Origin: CALWZE01 sp964645785
Lineage (GTDB): Bacteria; Bacillota; Clostridia; Oscillospirales; Ruminococcaceae
Assembly: GCA_964645785.1 (NCBI GenBank)
Contig: CAZYAV010000015.1
Span: forward strand, 1 to 50,228
Length of the DNA: 50,228 nucleotides
Direction: 5' to 3'
Position numbers and translations under genes: made by a program. The notes beneath the pieces were generated by a model. The model ran no database searches and was not told the DNA's origin. It saw only the letters and a list, made by a program, of their open reading frames with translations. This document shows, piece after piece, positions 23,297 to 32,293 of this stretch. The first letter of the stretch is position 1. Each line of letters starts with the position of its first letter.

Positions 23297-24768
23297 TTAC
23301 CAGTAAAGCGCATCCAGCGAGTCCAGATAAACATTTCCATTTTCGTCAGCATTTCCATACCCGTATATATCTATCATAGCATCGGGCAAATCATCTGCTG
23401 ACTCGGTGATTAGCTCACCGTTCTGATATGTGCTGGTCGTTGTTTCTGTACTGTCGGAATCCATATTTTCATACTTCGTCCAGTCGTTGACCGTATGCAC
23501 AGTTCTTGTGAATGCTCCATCCCGAAGATTGCAAACCATCTCACCGGATTCTGAGATTTCAGTAAACACATTATTTGTCGCGTTATGTTCTGCCGAGCAG
23601 AAGGATCTATCTTCTGTCTCCATGAGGTTCATGGTTCCGTTCCACTGCCAATCGACGCATGGGCAGTTTATCCAACGCACACTCGTGCTGTCGCTCCAGC
23701 TATCCCGTCCTTCGGTTGAAGCAACACGGTTTGCATAAATATATGCATCATACCCCATCCCGTTTTCCGGTCGGAGTATCACTTCCATGCTTGCGGATTC
23801 ATTTCCCTCTTCATAACCGGATCCATAAGGGCTGAAAGTCAAATCCATCTTGTATCCATTCCAAATGGTGTAAAAAATAAGATATTGAACTCATCGGAGC
23901 CTGTGGCATATGCTTGAACGGTATCTGACTCCAACAAATCAAGCAAGTCACCCATGTTCCCTTCGATGGTGAGATTTCCTATTGTTTCAACAAGCTGCTG
24001 TTCTTCTTGTGTCATATCAGAAAAATCCCGGAAGTTCTGCCTTTTTTCAAACTTTGTCGCGCCATACTCATTCGAAAGTGACTCCCACTCAACCTCGCCC
24101 TCGGGTGTGGTTGTGAGGACATCCCAATCCTCACCTACTGTGGGAACATCGTAGGACTGGATCAACTCAGCACCGATTTTGAAATCGACATCCGCATACT
24201 CCGGGGCAAGTTTCGCATTAAACAAGTGTACACCTTCACCGCTTATTGGTGATACGTTGTCAATAAAAAATTCTGAGCGCGATCCCTGCGTATTTGTAGA
24301 CAGGCGCAATTCTTCACATTCCTCGCCCTCAGGGCAGCGGTAAACCACCGAGATAAGAAAGTCGGCTTCATTTTCAGAAAGGTAAACCGCTTCGTCAAAA
24401 TACAGGTTCGTGATCCTTACCCCGGGGATGTCGGAATTCAAAAACTCGACGACTCTTTCGATCTGCGTCAGAGCTTCGCTCTCGCCGCAGTTGTTTCGCC
24501 CATTCTCTACTGCCAACATTGCATTTTCATAATCACCCGCGCCGATGTAGGCATCCGCTAATGCGATATATGCATGCATTTGCTGCGCGTCCCTTTTAAT
24601 GGCAGACGTAAAAGCCTTTATTGCCTTTTCATAATTTCCCTCTGACAGATAGTGTGTACCCGAGTCGTACTGTTCCTGCCATGTGGTTTTACCGCAGGAG
24701 CAGAGAAGTAACGCTAAAAGAACCACCAGTAGTTGCACGCAAATTGGTTTGCAAACCCTCCTGCTCAT
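23297..24768 (-). pseudogene. TPR lipoprotein gene with a frameshift at an A6/T6 run
   Basis: The ATG at 24768 has a GGAGGA SD and starts a lipoprotein signal peptide whose lipobox ends at C25 (LLLCSC). TPR-like repeats follow (about residues 32-100, with YLSEGNYEKAIKAFTSAIKRD), then a beta-rich region. The frame stops at about 23839, but shifting at the A6 run 23872-23877 restores a smooth product (NILFYTIWNGYKMDLTFS) that continues for about 183 more residues to 23297. The full protein would have about 490 residues and sit on the outside of the membrane. The single-base change in a homopolymer may be a real mutation, phase-variation slippage or a sequencing error. The part after the shift is still clean coding sequence, so the lesion is recent or artefactual. 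The function is unknown. Confidence 0.75.
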
Positions 24769-24978
24769 ATGCTCTTTCCTCCGACTCGATATGATTTTTG
24801 GCATCCTGGTTTGTAGCAGTTGACAAAATAGATGCGATGTACGTCCCCAAAAGGAGAAAATGGCAAACCGTGACAAAGTGGTTTTTGCAGAAAGGAATAT
24901 ACCGCTGCCAGCATCCCCCTGAAAATCGTGATTCTCTGTTTTCACTGGCAGGCTCGATTGAAATCGCAATACAGCACC

Positions 24979-25926
24979 TTATTCCATATTGATCCGTTTT
25001 TCTTCCACCACCAAAGGCCGGTTCATAATGCGGGTATTCATGGCCATGATATACTCTCCCAAAAATCCGAGAAAAGCAAGCTGAACGCCACCCATGAAAA
25101 ACACGGCAATCATCGTCGGGGCGTATCCGGCGGCGAAGCTGTCCCACGCTACCAGTTTTGCAATCAAGTACCCCAAACCAATCAGAAAGCTGAGCCCGGC
25201 GACAATAAAGCCAAAGAATTCCGCAATGCGCATTCCCACCTTTGTATAGCTGGTAAAGCTGAGCATCGCGGCGTCGAACAGACTATACCAGTTGTTTTTT
25301 GTCTTTCCCGCACGGCGCTTTGGTTGGATATATTCAATCTCTTTTCGTTCAAAGCCGAGCTCTGCCACGATACCGCGCATGAAAGGAGTGGGATCTTTGA
25401 GTTCGCGCATAATCTGAACAAAGCTTTTATCATAAAGCCCAAATCCGGTGAAGTGTTCAATCATGTCCACGGTGCTCATCTTGCGGATGATTTTGTAATA
25501 ACAACCACGCAGAAAATACATGAGGGGGTTTTCTTTGCTTTTTGTTTTGCGGCCGATGACAATTTTGTAGCCGTTTTCCCATTCGCGTACAAACTTAGAA
25601 ATCAACTCAATGGGATCCTGAAAATCTGCGCATAGGACAATGGCGCAATCGCCGCTGGTTTGCAGCAGACCGTAATATGGGCTGTTGAATTGTCCGAAAT
25701 TGCGCGCATTAAAAATAGCCTTTACGCGCTTATCCTTCGCGCAGAGTTCTTCAATGATTTCCCTTGTTTTGTCTTTACTCTTGTTGTCGATAAACAGGAT
25801 TTCATAATCATAGTCGGCGCAATTCTCCTGCAATTCCGCGCGCACCGCCGCATATAGAGGGCGTATATTTTCCTCTTCGTTGTAGCAGGGGATCATAATC
25901 GAGATGGTCTTTTTCCTGTCGGACAT
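24979..25926 (-). CDS. GtrB-like polyprenyl-phosphate glycosyltransferase (GT2)
   Basis: A 315-residue GT2 enzyme of the DPM1/GtrB type, which moves a sugar from a nucleotide donor to undecaprenyl phosphate on the inner membrane face. The GT-A fold shows SIMIPCYNEEENI, FIDNKSKDKT in place of the usual VDDGSxD, and CADFQDP as the metal-binding DxD region. Two C-terminal helices (about 230-255 and 265-290) anchor it, followed by GEYIMAMNTR as in the family. It overlaps the end of gtrA by one base (TGATG), so the two are coupled, as in gtrA-gtrB-gtrX modules that glucosylate O-antigens. ATG at 25926 with an AAAGGAG SD. Confidence 0.9.
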   Translation of the reverse strand: MSDRKKTISIMIPCYNEEENIRPLYAAVRAELQENCADYDYEILFIDNKSKDKTREIIEELCAKDKRVKAIFNARNFGQFNSPYYGLLQTSGDCAIVLCADFQDPIELISKFVREWENGYKIVIGRKTKSKENPLMYFLRGCYYKIIRKMSTVDMIEHFTGFGLYDKSFVQIMRELKDPTPFMRGIVAELGFERKEIEYIQPKRRAGKTKNNWYSLFDAAMLSFTSYTKVGMRIAEFFGFIVAGLSFLIGLGYLIAKLVAWDSFAAGYAPTMIAVFFMGGVQLAFLGFLGEYIMAMNTRIMNRPLVVEEKRINME

Positions 25927-26363
25927 CAAGAGTCACTCCTTTTGCTGCGGCCAAACACCCACAACTTGTTCAAAATAAAATTTAGCGGTATTGTAATAAG
26001 CAGGTTAATAATCGGCGCATATATCTTATCAACGCACAAAAAAGTTACTTCAATCCAGAGCATTACATTAGATAAAATGGAGGTGCCCCCGTAGCTGAGA
26101 TAGCATTTCCCCAGACAACAGAAAAATTGTTTTACCGTTTGCCCCTTTTGCGGAAAAACATAGTAATTGCTCCACAAAAAGCCGTGCAATATACTGAGAA
26201 TTGCGCCGAGAATACTCCCGAGCATATATAGATCGGGATTGAGCCACAGGACAAAATAGTACGTTGCCATACTGACAGCCGTGTTGCCGACACCGACTAT
26301 CCCGAACTTGAGGAATTGCAACAACGCCTTTTTATCCGAAAGCTTGGAGAATGGTTGCATCAT
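25926..26363 (-). CDS. GtrA-family membrane protein (putative lipid-linked sugar flippase)
   Basis: A 145-residue protein with four hydrophobic segments. QFLKFGIVGVGNTAVSMATYYFVLW at the N-terminus and FILNKLWVFGR near the C-terminus are the GtrA-family marks. GtrA is thought to flip undecaprenyl-phosphate-linked sugar made by GtrB to the outer face. The two consecutive ATG codons at 26363 and 26360 leave the exact start open. It lies between the SDR reductase (11-bp gap) and gtrB (1-bp overlap). Confidence 0.9.
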   Translation of the reverse strand: MMQPFSKLSDKKALLQFLKFGIVGVGNTAVSMATYYFVLWLNPDLYMLGSILGAILSILHGFLWSNYYVFPQKGQTVKQFFCCLGKCYLSYGGTSILSNVMLWIEVTFLCVDKIYAPIINLLITIPLNFILNKLWVFGRSKRSDS

Positions 26364-26374
26364 TGAAGCCCGTC

Positions 26375-27295
26375 CTAACCGTGAGATTTACTCGCCAAAA
26401 TGCGGCGAATTCCGGTGCCGAAATCTGTTTTTGGCGTCCATCCGGTATCCTGCTGCAAAGAAGAAATATCTGCGCAGAGATTAAACCTGTTTTGATTGGT
26501 ATACGGAATCTCGCCAAAACCCAGCTTTAATCCCGGGCGGATAATATCCCGCATCTCGCAAATATACTCTTTCAGTGGCCTTGCTTCCCCACTGCCCAAA
26601 CAATAAACACGATTGCCTGTGGATTTTTCTCCGATCAGGTAAAACGCCTCCCCGGCATCGGCGCTGTAAAGATAGTCCCAGAGGTGCGTGCCCTCGGTAA
26701 AAGAACAGTGTACGCCCTCCGCCATTCTTGCAAGTGAAGACTGAATCATGGTTTCAGGTGAATCGTATTCCCCATACACACTAAAAATCCGCACCCACAA
26801 AAAATCAATTCCAATTTGGTCGGCCAGGATAGAGCCTAACTCCCCGGCTGAATACTTGCAGATCCCATATGCGGTATTGGGAAATGCAGCAGAATCCGGA
26901 CCGGTTTTTGAGCCGGTATGCACACCATATTCCGCCTGTGAACCGGCGCCGATAAACTTTTTGCAGCCGATTCTTTTGGCAAATTGCAGAGCTTCCAGGG
27001 TGTATTGAATGTTTTCCTGCTGCTGCAGCGGGTCGTTTCTTCCGATTTTATCGGTATGGCTCCATGCCAGGTGAAAGAACACCCGATCTTCCGACAAATT
27101 GTGCGCCGCAGTAAATTGCTCTAAATCAGCCAATCCACCCTCAACCACATCAATCTGATGAAACGGGTTTAATCGGGAAATATTGGGAGAGCCTTTCCGA
27201 GACAATGCAACAACATGACAATCATGCCGCAAGCAGGCTTCAATAATAGAAATCCCAATTCCGCTGGTCGCCCCTGTGATGATTGCAGTTTGCAT
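26375..27295 (-). CDS. NAD(P)-dependent SDR, YerF-like reductase candidate
   Basis: A 306-residue extended short-chain dehydrogenase. The cofactor loop is GATSGIG (8-14), and the catalytic S119 and Y143-x3-K147 (YGICK) are present. It lies directly after the ThDP enzyme and in the same operon as the CDP-glucose dehydratase and RfbH genes. In the yersiniose pathway YerF reduces the acetyl branch put on by YerE; position and class fit that job. A paratose- or abequose-synthase-like reduction at C4 is the main alternative, because those enzymes are also SDRs beside rfbFGH, but they would not need the ThDP enzyme. The ATG at 27295 follows AAAGGGAG. Confidence 0.78.
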   Translation of the reverse strand: MQTAIITGATSGIGISIIEACLRHDCHVVALSRKGSPNISRLNPFHQIDVVEGGLADLEQFTAAHNLSEDRVFFHLAWSHTDKIGRNDPLQQQENIQYTLEALQFAKRIGCKKFIGAGSQAEYGVHTGSKTGPDSAAFPNTAYGICKYSAGELGSILADQIGIDFLWVRIFSVYGEYDSPETMIQSSLARMAEGVHCSFTEGTHLWDYLYSADAGEAFYLIGEKSTGNRVYCLGSGEARPLKEYICEMRDIIRPGLKLGFGEIPYTNQNRFNLCADISSLQQDTGWTPKTDFGTGIRRILASKSHG

Positions 27296-27318
27296 AGATA
27301 CTCCCTTTGAGAAAACAT

Positions 27319-29034
27319 CTACAACTTCATGAGAGAATTAAATAGATCCCTGTCAAGAAGGGGTTCCTGATCGTGATTCTCTTTTCCAAATTCAAGCTTT
27401 GGGAACACGTAGGTTCTATTGGGCAAAATCACTTCAATCAGAACGCTTTCATCACCACAGAAAATCCCATCAGAAATGTCCTTTTCAGTTTCAATGCGAA
27501 GATATCTTAGTCCAAACGCTTTTGCAATGGCTGAAAAATCAAACGCTTCATATCCATGCCCGGAAACTGTTTGGTAATAGTTTTCACCAAAATACATTTC
27601 TTGAAAGTGGCGGATCATTCCCAATGCATGGTTATTGAGAACTATGATTTTTATCGGCAACTGTTCTCGTTGAATAGTTCCCAATTCCTGAAGATTCATC
27701 TGGAATCCGCCGTCTCCGTTAAAACAAATCGTCGGTCGCTTTGCACCATACCAAGCTCCGATAGAAGCGGGCAGCGAATATCCCATGGCGCCATGTCCGC
27801 CGGAAAAAAGCACCTGCTGATGCAGCGATAACGGCAACGATTGTGCAACCCATACTTGATTTTGCCCGACGTCGGTTGTAATCAGTGCGTCTTTCGGCAA
27901 GTGCACCCCGATCGCACGGAGCAGCCGATTGGGCTGTTTTTCGTCTATTTGATCAAGTGTATCACGTATGGTATCACAGACATGAATCCATGAACGATAC
28001 TTTTCGCAGCCGTCTTCATTTGCAAAATGCTCGATCATGGGCAAAACATCTTTTACATCCGCACATATGTCACATTCATCTTCGTGTACTGGATACGAAA
28101 GTTCCCCCGCATCGATATCGACACGCACCAATTTTGCATAGGGCGCAAACTTTTCTCGCTTTCCGCCAACCTGTCGAACATCCAATCTTGCACCCAGAGA
28201 TAGAATCACATCACATTTTGCAACAAGAAAGTTTGCCGTGCGCGAACCATATGCTCCGATAAAGCCGTAATACAAAGGGTGATCCGCCAACAAATCAACA
28301 GCCGGCATCGTAGATACGGCCGGGATATTTGCTTGATGCAATAATCTGCGCAACTGTGCTGTTTGTGAAGAATCCCCTTTTGTGCCATTTCCAACCAAAA
28401 TTAATGGACGCTTTGCATGTTGCAGGGCTTTTTCAAGAATTTGTTCTTGTTCATGCCTCAAAGAGATTTTTGCAGAAGGAGGAGGAAGAAAGCACTGTAA
28501 TGAATTCGGGTCGATTTCCGCACGGAAAACATTCATCGGAATATCCAGCAGTACCGGACCTTTTCTTCCGCTTGTGGCAAAATAGAAAGCCTTGTCCAAC
28601 TGATAGCGGATCTGATTGGCATCTTCGATACGAACCGAATATTTTGTTACGGAATCAACCATTGCAACAATATCCGTTTCTTGAAACCCGCGTTGACGAA
28701 CAGCAAGGCTTCCCTTTGATTCAAATGTATTGACTTGTCCGGTAATAAAAAGTACAGGGATTGAATCAAAATATGCGTTGCAAATGCCCGTAATCAAATT
28801 GGTCGCACCCGGCCCACTGGTAGCATAGGCAACACCGACCTTATGGCTGGCCTGCGCATAACCGCAGGCGGCAAAAGCGGCGCCCTGCTCATGATACGTC
28901 ACATGCGCAGCAATGTCGGATTGGTATTTTGAAAAAGAATCCATCAAATGTGTGACCATTCCACCGGGATAGCCAAAAACATCCGTAATTTTTTTGTCGA
29001 TTAAGTATTGTACGATATAATCAGAACACTTCAT
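27319..29034 (-). CDS. ThDP-dependent acetolactate synthase-like enzyme, YerE candidate
   Basis: A 571-residue protein of the acetohydroxyacid-synthase class with three domains: the N-terminal pyrimidine-binding domain with E49 (YHEQGAAFAA) that activates the thiamine cofactor, a central domain (about 195-340), and the C-terminal pyrophosphate-binding domain with GDGGFQMN...NN from residue 440. QVGG and LGARLDVRQ in the middle resemble FAD-binding AHAS relatives. It sits between rfbH and an SDR gene, not with ilv genes. That is the place of YerE, the flavin- and thiamine-dependent enzyme that transfers a two-carbon unit from pyruvate to C4 of CDP-4-keto-3,6-dideoxyglucose. An ordinary AHAS subunit is unlikely in this context, but sequence alone does not prove the acceptor. 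Confidence 0.82.
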   Translation of the reverse strand: MKCSDYIVQYLIDKKITDVFGYPGGMVTHLMDSFSKYQSDIAAHVTYHEQGAAFAACGYAQASHKVGVAYATSGPGATNLITGICNAYFDSIPVLFITGQVNTFESKGSLAVRQRGFQETDIVAMVDSVTKYSVRIEDANQIRYQLDKAFYFATSGRKGPVLLDIPMNVFRAEIDPNSLQCFLPPPSAKISLRHEQEQILEKALQHAKRPLILVGNGTKGDSSQTAQLRRLLHQANIPAVSTMPAVDLLADHPLYYGFIGAYGSRTANFLVAKCDVILSLGARLDVRQVGGKREKFAPYAKLVRVDIDAGELSYPVHEDECDICADVKDVLPMIEHFANEDGCEKYRSWIHVCDTIRDTLDQIDEKQPNRLLRAIGVHLPKDALITTDVGQNQVWVAQSLPLSLHQQVLFSGGHGAMGYSLPASIGAWYGAKRPTICFNGDGGFQMNLQELGTIQREQLPIKIIVLNNHALGMIRHFQEMYFGENYYQTVSGHGYEAFDFSAIAKAFGLRYLRIETEKDISDGIFCGDESVLIEVILPNRTYVFPKLEFGKENHDQEPLLDRDLFNSLMKL

Positions 29035-29045
29035 GATTTCCTCTC

Positions 29046-30395
29046 TCAGCTATGCACCGCCTCCGCAATCACTTTGGCCATATAGTCGATCATGGCATCG
29101 GTCATGCCGGGATACACGCCCACCCAGAACGTATCGTTCATCACGGTATCGGTATTGCGCAGATCGCCCACCACACGGTAGGCGTCTGTCCCGCGAATCT
29201 GGTCAAAGCAGGGGTGCTTGATGAGGTTGCCGCTGAACAAAAGGCGTGTCTGGACATTGTGACTCTCGATATAGCGCGTGATTTTGTTGCGGTCAAGGCC
29301 GCTTTCCGGCCGGACGGTGAGCAAGAAGCCGAACCAGGACGGGCGGCTGTTTTCCGCCGGTTCTGGCAAGATCAGCTTTTCCGCCGCACCGTTCGCCTCC
29401 AGCGCGTCGCGCAGGCGCTGCCAGTTGTGGCGGCGGCGCTCGATAAAGCCGGGGAATTTCTTCAGCTGCTCGCAGCCTACCGCCGCCTGCATGTCGGTCA
29501 CCTTCAGGTTGTAGCCGAGGTGGCTGTAAACGTATTTGTGGTCATATCCCCGGGGCAATTCCCCATACTGTCCGTCAAACCGGTGGCCGCAGAAATTGTC
29601 GTGGCCGGACGGGCAGACACAATCCCTGCCCCAGTCCCGATAGGAGAGAATCAGACGGTTCAGCAGCGGGTCGTCGGTGTAAACGCAGCCGCCCTCGCCC
29701 ATTGTCATGTGGTGCGGCGGATAAAAGCTGCTGGTGCCGATATCTCCCCAGGTGCCGGTGTATTTGGTGACCCCGTCGACGGTGTACCGGCTGCCCAACG
29801 CGTCACAGTTATCCTCCACCAGCCACAGATGATGCTTTTCGCAAAAAGCCTTTACAGCGCGCAGGTCGAACGGATTGCCCAGCGTGTGCGCAACCATCAC
29901 GGCCTTCGTCTTTTCGTTGCGGGCAGCCTCCAGCTTTGTCGTGTCGATGTTATACTGCGGGATAGTCACATCCACAAACACGGGCACCGCGCCATATTGC
30001 AGCGCGGGCGCAACAGTAGTGGGGAACCCGCAGGCCACCGTGATAACCTCGTCCCCTTTTTTGATCTGACGCTCTCCCAGCTCCGGCGCGGTCAGTGCCA
30101 TGAACGCGATTAAATTCGCAGAGGAGCCGCTGTTGACCAGGTGTGCGTGCTTCACCCCAATCCATGCGGCGAATTCCCGCTCGAATTGCTCGGCGAACCG
30201 GCCGGTGGTCAGCCAGAAATCCAGCATCGCGTCGGTGAGGGCGCACATCTCCTTTTCATCGAACACGCGGGAAGCATACGAAATGCGGTCTCCCGGTTCA
30301 AACCCCTTTTTGTTTTCCTTGAAATCGTGGTAATATTCCGTCACGAGCGCTTTAATCTGCTCGCGCGCCTGCTGCTCGGTCGTCCAATTTGCCAT
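29046..30395 (-). CDS. rfbH: CDP-4-keto-6-deoxy-D-glucose 3-dehydrase (RfbH/DdhC, E1)
   Basis: A 449-residue PMP-dependent enzyme of the aminotransferase fold that removes the C3 hydroxyl of CDP-4-keto-6-deoxyglucose. The usual PLP lysine is replaced by histidine (SSFYPPHHMTMGEGG, H228/H229), the mark of E1. The cysteines for its 2Fe-2S cluster are present: C197 (EDNC), C259, C261 and C269 (C-x-C-x7-C). It needs electrons from a reductase (E3/DdhD), which I do not see in the window. It starts 2 bp after rfbG, so both are co-translated. The neighbouring ddhA and ddhB enzymes make its substrate. Confidence 0.95.
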   Translation of the reverse strand: MANWTTEQQAREQIKALVTEYYHDFKENKKGFEPGDRISYASRVFDEKEMCALTDAMLDFWLTTGRFAEQFEREFAAWIGVKHAHLVNSGSSANLIAFMALTAPELGERQIKKGDEVITVACGFPTTVAPALQYGAVPVFVDVTIPQYNIDTTKLEAARNEKTKAVMVAHTLGNPFDLRAVKAFCEKHHLWLVEDNCDALGSRYTVDGVTKYTGTWGDIGTSSFYPPHHMTMGEGGCVYTDDPLLNRLILSYRDWGRDCVCPSGHDNFCGHRFDGQYGELPRGYDHKYVYSHLGYNLKVTDMQAAVGCEQLKKFPGFIERRRHNWQRLRDALEANGAAEKLILPEPAENSRPSWFGFLLTVRPESGLDRNKITRYIESHNVQTRLLFSGNLIKHPCFDQIRGTDAYRVVGDLRNTDTVMNDTFWVGVYPGMTDAMIDYMAKVIAEAVHS

Positions 30396-30397
30396 TA

Positions 30398-31468
30398 TCA
30401 GTTTCCTCCGATAAACGCCTTGATTTCCGTATCCATCTCTTCCGGGAGATTGCCGCCGGCCAGCCAGATTTTAGAAAAGCGGCAGGTCAGCTCCATGCAT
30501 TCCTCTATATGCCAGCGCGGCTTCCAGCCGAATGTTGTTTTCAATTTACTGGTATCCAGCTTCAGGAAATTTGCCTCGTGCGGAGCGTTCACCTCCGCTT
30601 TGTTTTCCCACGCCGCACCGGTGCCCCAATGCTTACAGAACAGTTCCACCAGCTCGCCGGTGGTCACACAGTCACAGTCATCCGGGCCGACATTGTAAAA
30701 GCCTACATACCGGGCATCCTCATATTGCTTTTGCGCGATCATCAGATAAGCACCCAGCGGTTCCAGCACATGTTGATATGGCCGGGTGGAGTACGGATTG
30801 CGCACGGAAATGGCGCGCCCCGCGGCCATCGCGCGGACACAATCCGGGACAATGCGGTCGTTCGCAAAATCCCCGCCGCCGATGACATTGCCCGCGCGTG
30901 CGGTAGAGATGCGCACCGCGCCGTCGGCAAAAAAGCTATTGATATAGCTGTGCGTTGCCAGCTCGGAACAGCTTTTGGAGTTGGAGTAGGGGTCAAAGCC
31001 GTCCAGTGGCTCGTTTTCCCGGTAGCCCCAGCACCATTCGTTGTTGAGATAGACCTTATCGGTTGTGACGTTCACAACCGAACGAGGGGCACGCCCTTCG
31101 TTCGCCGCCAGACGCACACATTCCAACAAGTTGACCGTACCCATCACATTGGTTTCGTATGTATATCGCGGGTTCTTGTAGCTGTCCCGCACAATGGGCT
31201 GTGCAGCAAGGTGCAGCACAATCTCCGGCTTTGCGGCGTCAAACGTTTCCCGCAGATGTGAAAAGTCCCGAATGTCGCCGATGACGCTGTGCATCTGGTT
31301 TTCAATCCCGGCAAGGGAAAACAGGTTCGGCTCGGTAGGCGGCTGCAGACTGTAGCCCGTCACCTCCGCGCCAGCACCAATCAGCATCCGACAGAGCCAC
31401 GCGCCTTTAAAGCCCGTGTGACCTGTGACAAACACGCGCTTGTCTTTATAAAAGCTCTTGTCGTACAT
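30398..31468 (-). CDS. rfbG: CDP-glucose 4,6-dehydratase (RfbG/DdhB)
   Basis: A 356-residue extended SDR that turns CDP-glucose into CDP-4-keto-6-deoxyglucose with tightly bound NAD. The N-terminal loop is GHTGFKG (16-22), the active-site threonine region TTDKVY (135-140) and the Y161-x3-K165 pair (DPYSNSKS). The conserved RPYQHVLEPLGAYL stretch is characteristic of RfbG. The ATG at 31468 lies 12 bp after the rfbF stop codon and has GAGGGG upstream; the open frame before it overlaps rfbF. Confidence 0.95.
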   Translation of the reverse strand: MYDKSFYKDKRVFVTGHTGFKGAWLCRMLIGAGAEVTGYSLQPPTEPNLFSLAGIENQMHSVIGDIRDFSHLRETFDAAKPEIVLHLAAQPIVRDSYKNPRYTYETNVMGTVNLLECVRLAANEGRAPRSVVNVTTDKVYLNNEWCWGYRENEPLDGFDPYSNSKSCSELATHSYINSFFADGAVRISTARAGNVIGGGDFANDRIVPDCVRAMAAGRAISVRNPYSTRPYQHVLEPLGAYLMIAQKQYEDARYVGFYNVGPDDCDCVTTGELVELFCKHWGTGAAWENKAEVNAPHEANFLKLDTSKLKTTFGWKPRWHIEECMELTCRFSKIWLAGGNLPEEMDTEIKAFIGGN

Positions 31469-31479
31469 GGCTTGTCCCC

Positions 31480-32262
31480 TCAATCCGCCCACTTAATCCA
31501 GGGCGCTTTTCCGCTCTGGATCAGCTTTTCCAAGTCGTCCTTTTCCCGTTTGTTGTCCATGCACTGCCAGAAACCGCGGTGCGTGTAGCTCATCAGCTGC
31601 CCTTCGGCAGCTAAGCGCTGCAGCGGAGCCTGCTCAAACACGCATCCGTCACCGTCCAGATAATCAAAAATCTCCGGCTGCAGCACCATGTACCCGGCGT
31701 TGATCAGCGCGCCATCGCTCGCCTGCTTTTCGCGGAAAGAACGCACAGCATTGTCGCCGCCAATGTCCAGGACACCCTTTTGCTGTTCCTGCTGCACGGC
31801 GGTGAGGGTCGCAATTTTCCCGTGCGACTTGTGGTATTCCAGCAATTGCGCGATATTCACGTCGCACACGCCGTCGCCGTAGGTCATCATGAACGGCTCT
31901 TCCCCGATGTAGGACTGAACGCGCTTGATGCGCCCGCCGGTCATGGTGTTAAGGCCGGTATCCACCACCGTCACTTTCCACGGCTCGCAATGCCGGTCGT
32001 GGATGAGCATATCGCTGTGACCCTGCGTGAAATCGAAGGTAATATCGCTGTTGTACAGCGAGTAGTTCGCGAACCATTCTTTTATAATGTGCTGCTTATA
32101 GCCCGCACAGATAATGAAATCGTTAAAGCCGTAATAGGCGTACTCTTTCATGATATGCCAAAGGATCGGCCTTCCTCCGATTTCCAGCATCGGCTTGGGT
32201 TTAAACTGCGATTCTTCCGAAATCCGTGTGCCGAATCCGCCGGCAAGCAAGACAACTTTCAT
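31480..32262 (-). CDS. rfbF: Glucose-1-phosphate cytidylyltransferase (RfbF/DdhA)
   Basis: A 260-residue nucleotidyltransferase that forms CDP-glucose from CTP and glucose-1-phosphate. It opens MKVVLLAGGFGTRISEES with KPKPMLEIGGRPILWHIMK, has MMTYGDGVCDVNI as the metal-binding region, and AGYMVLQPEIFDYL and GFWQCMDNKREKDDLEKL at the end; all are the RfbF subfamily marks and length is normal. It begins the CDP-sugar cassette, 31 bp downstream of the stop codon of a GtrII-like gene. The AAGACAACTTTCAT side of the start has GGAGAA upstream, a fair SD. Confidence 0.95.
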   Translation of the reverse strand: MKVVLLAGGFGTRISEESQFKPKPMLEIGGRPILWHIMKEYAYYGFNDFIICAGYKQHIIKEWFANYSLYNSDITFDFTQGHSDMLIHDRHCEPWKVTVVDTGLNTMTGGRIKRVQSYIGEEPFMMTYGDGVCDVNIAQLLEYHKSHGKIATLTAVQQEQQKGVLDIGGDNAVRSFREKQASDGALINAGYMVLQPEIFDYLDGDGCVFEQAPLQRLAAEGQLMSYTHRGFWQCMDNKREKDDLEKLIQSGKAPWIKWAD

Positions 32263-32293
32263 GCGTTTTCTCCAATATTTTTGATCGTTTCCG

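Noticed and set aside
27319..29034. ilvB acetolactate synthase for branched-chain amino acid biosynthesis
   Set aside because: No ilvN, ilvC or leu genes are near, and the gene lies between rfbH and an SDR in a CDP-sugar cassette, which favours a YerE-type role.
29052..30113. 353-codon open frame on the plus strand opposite rfbH
   Set aside because: Shadow of rfbH without start signals or recognisable product.
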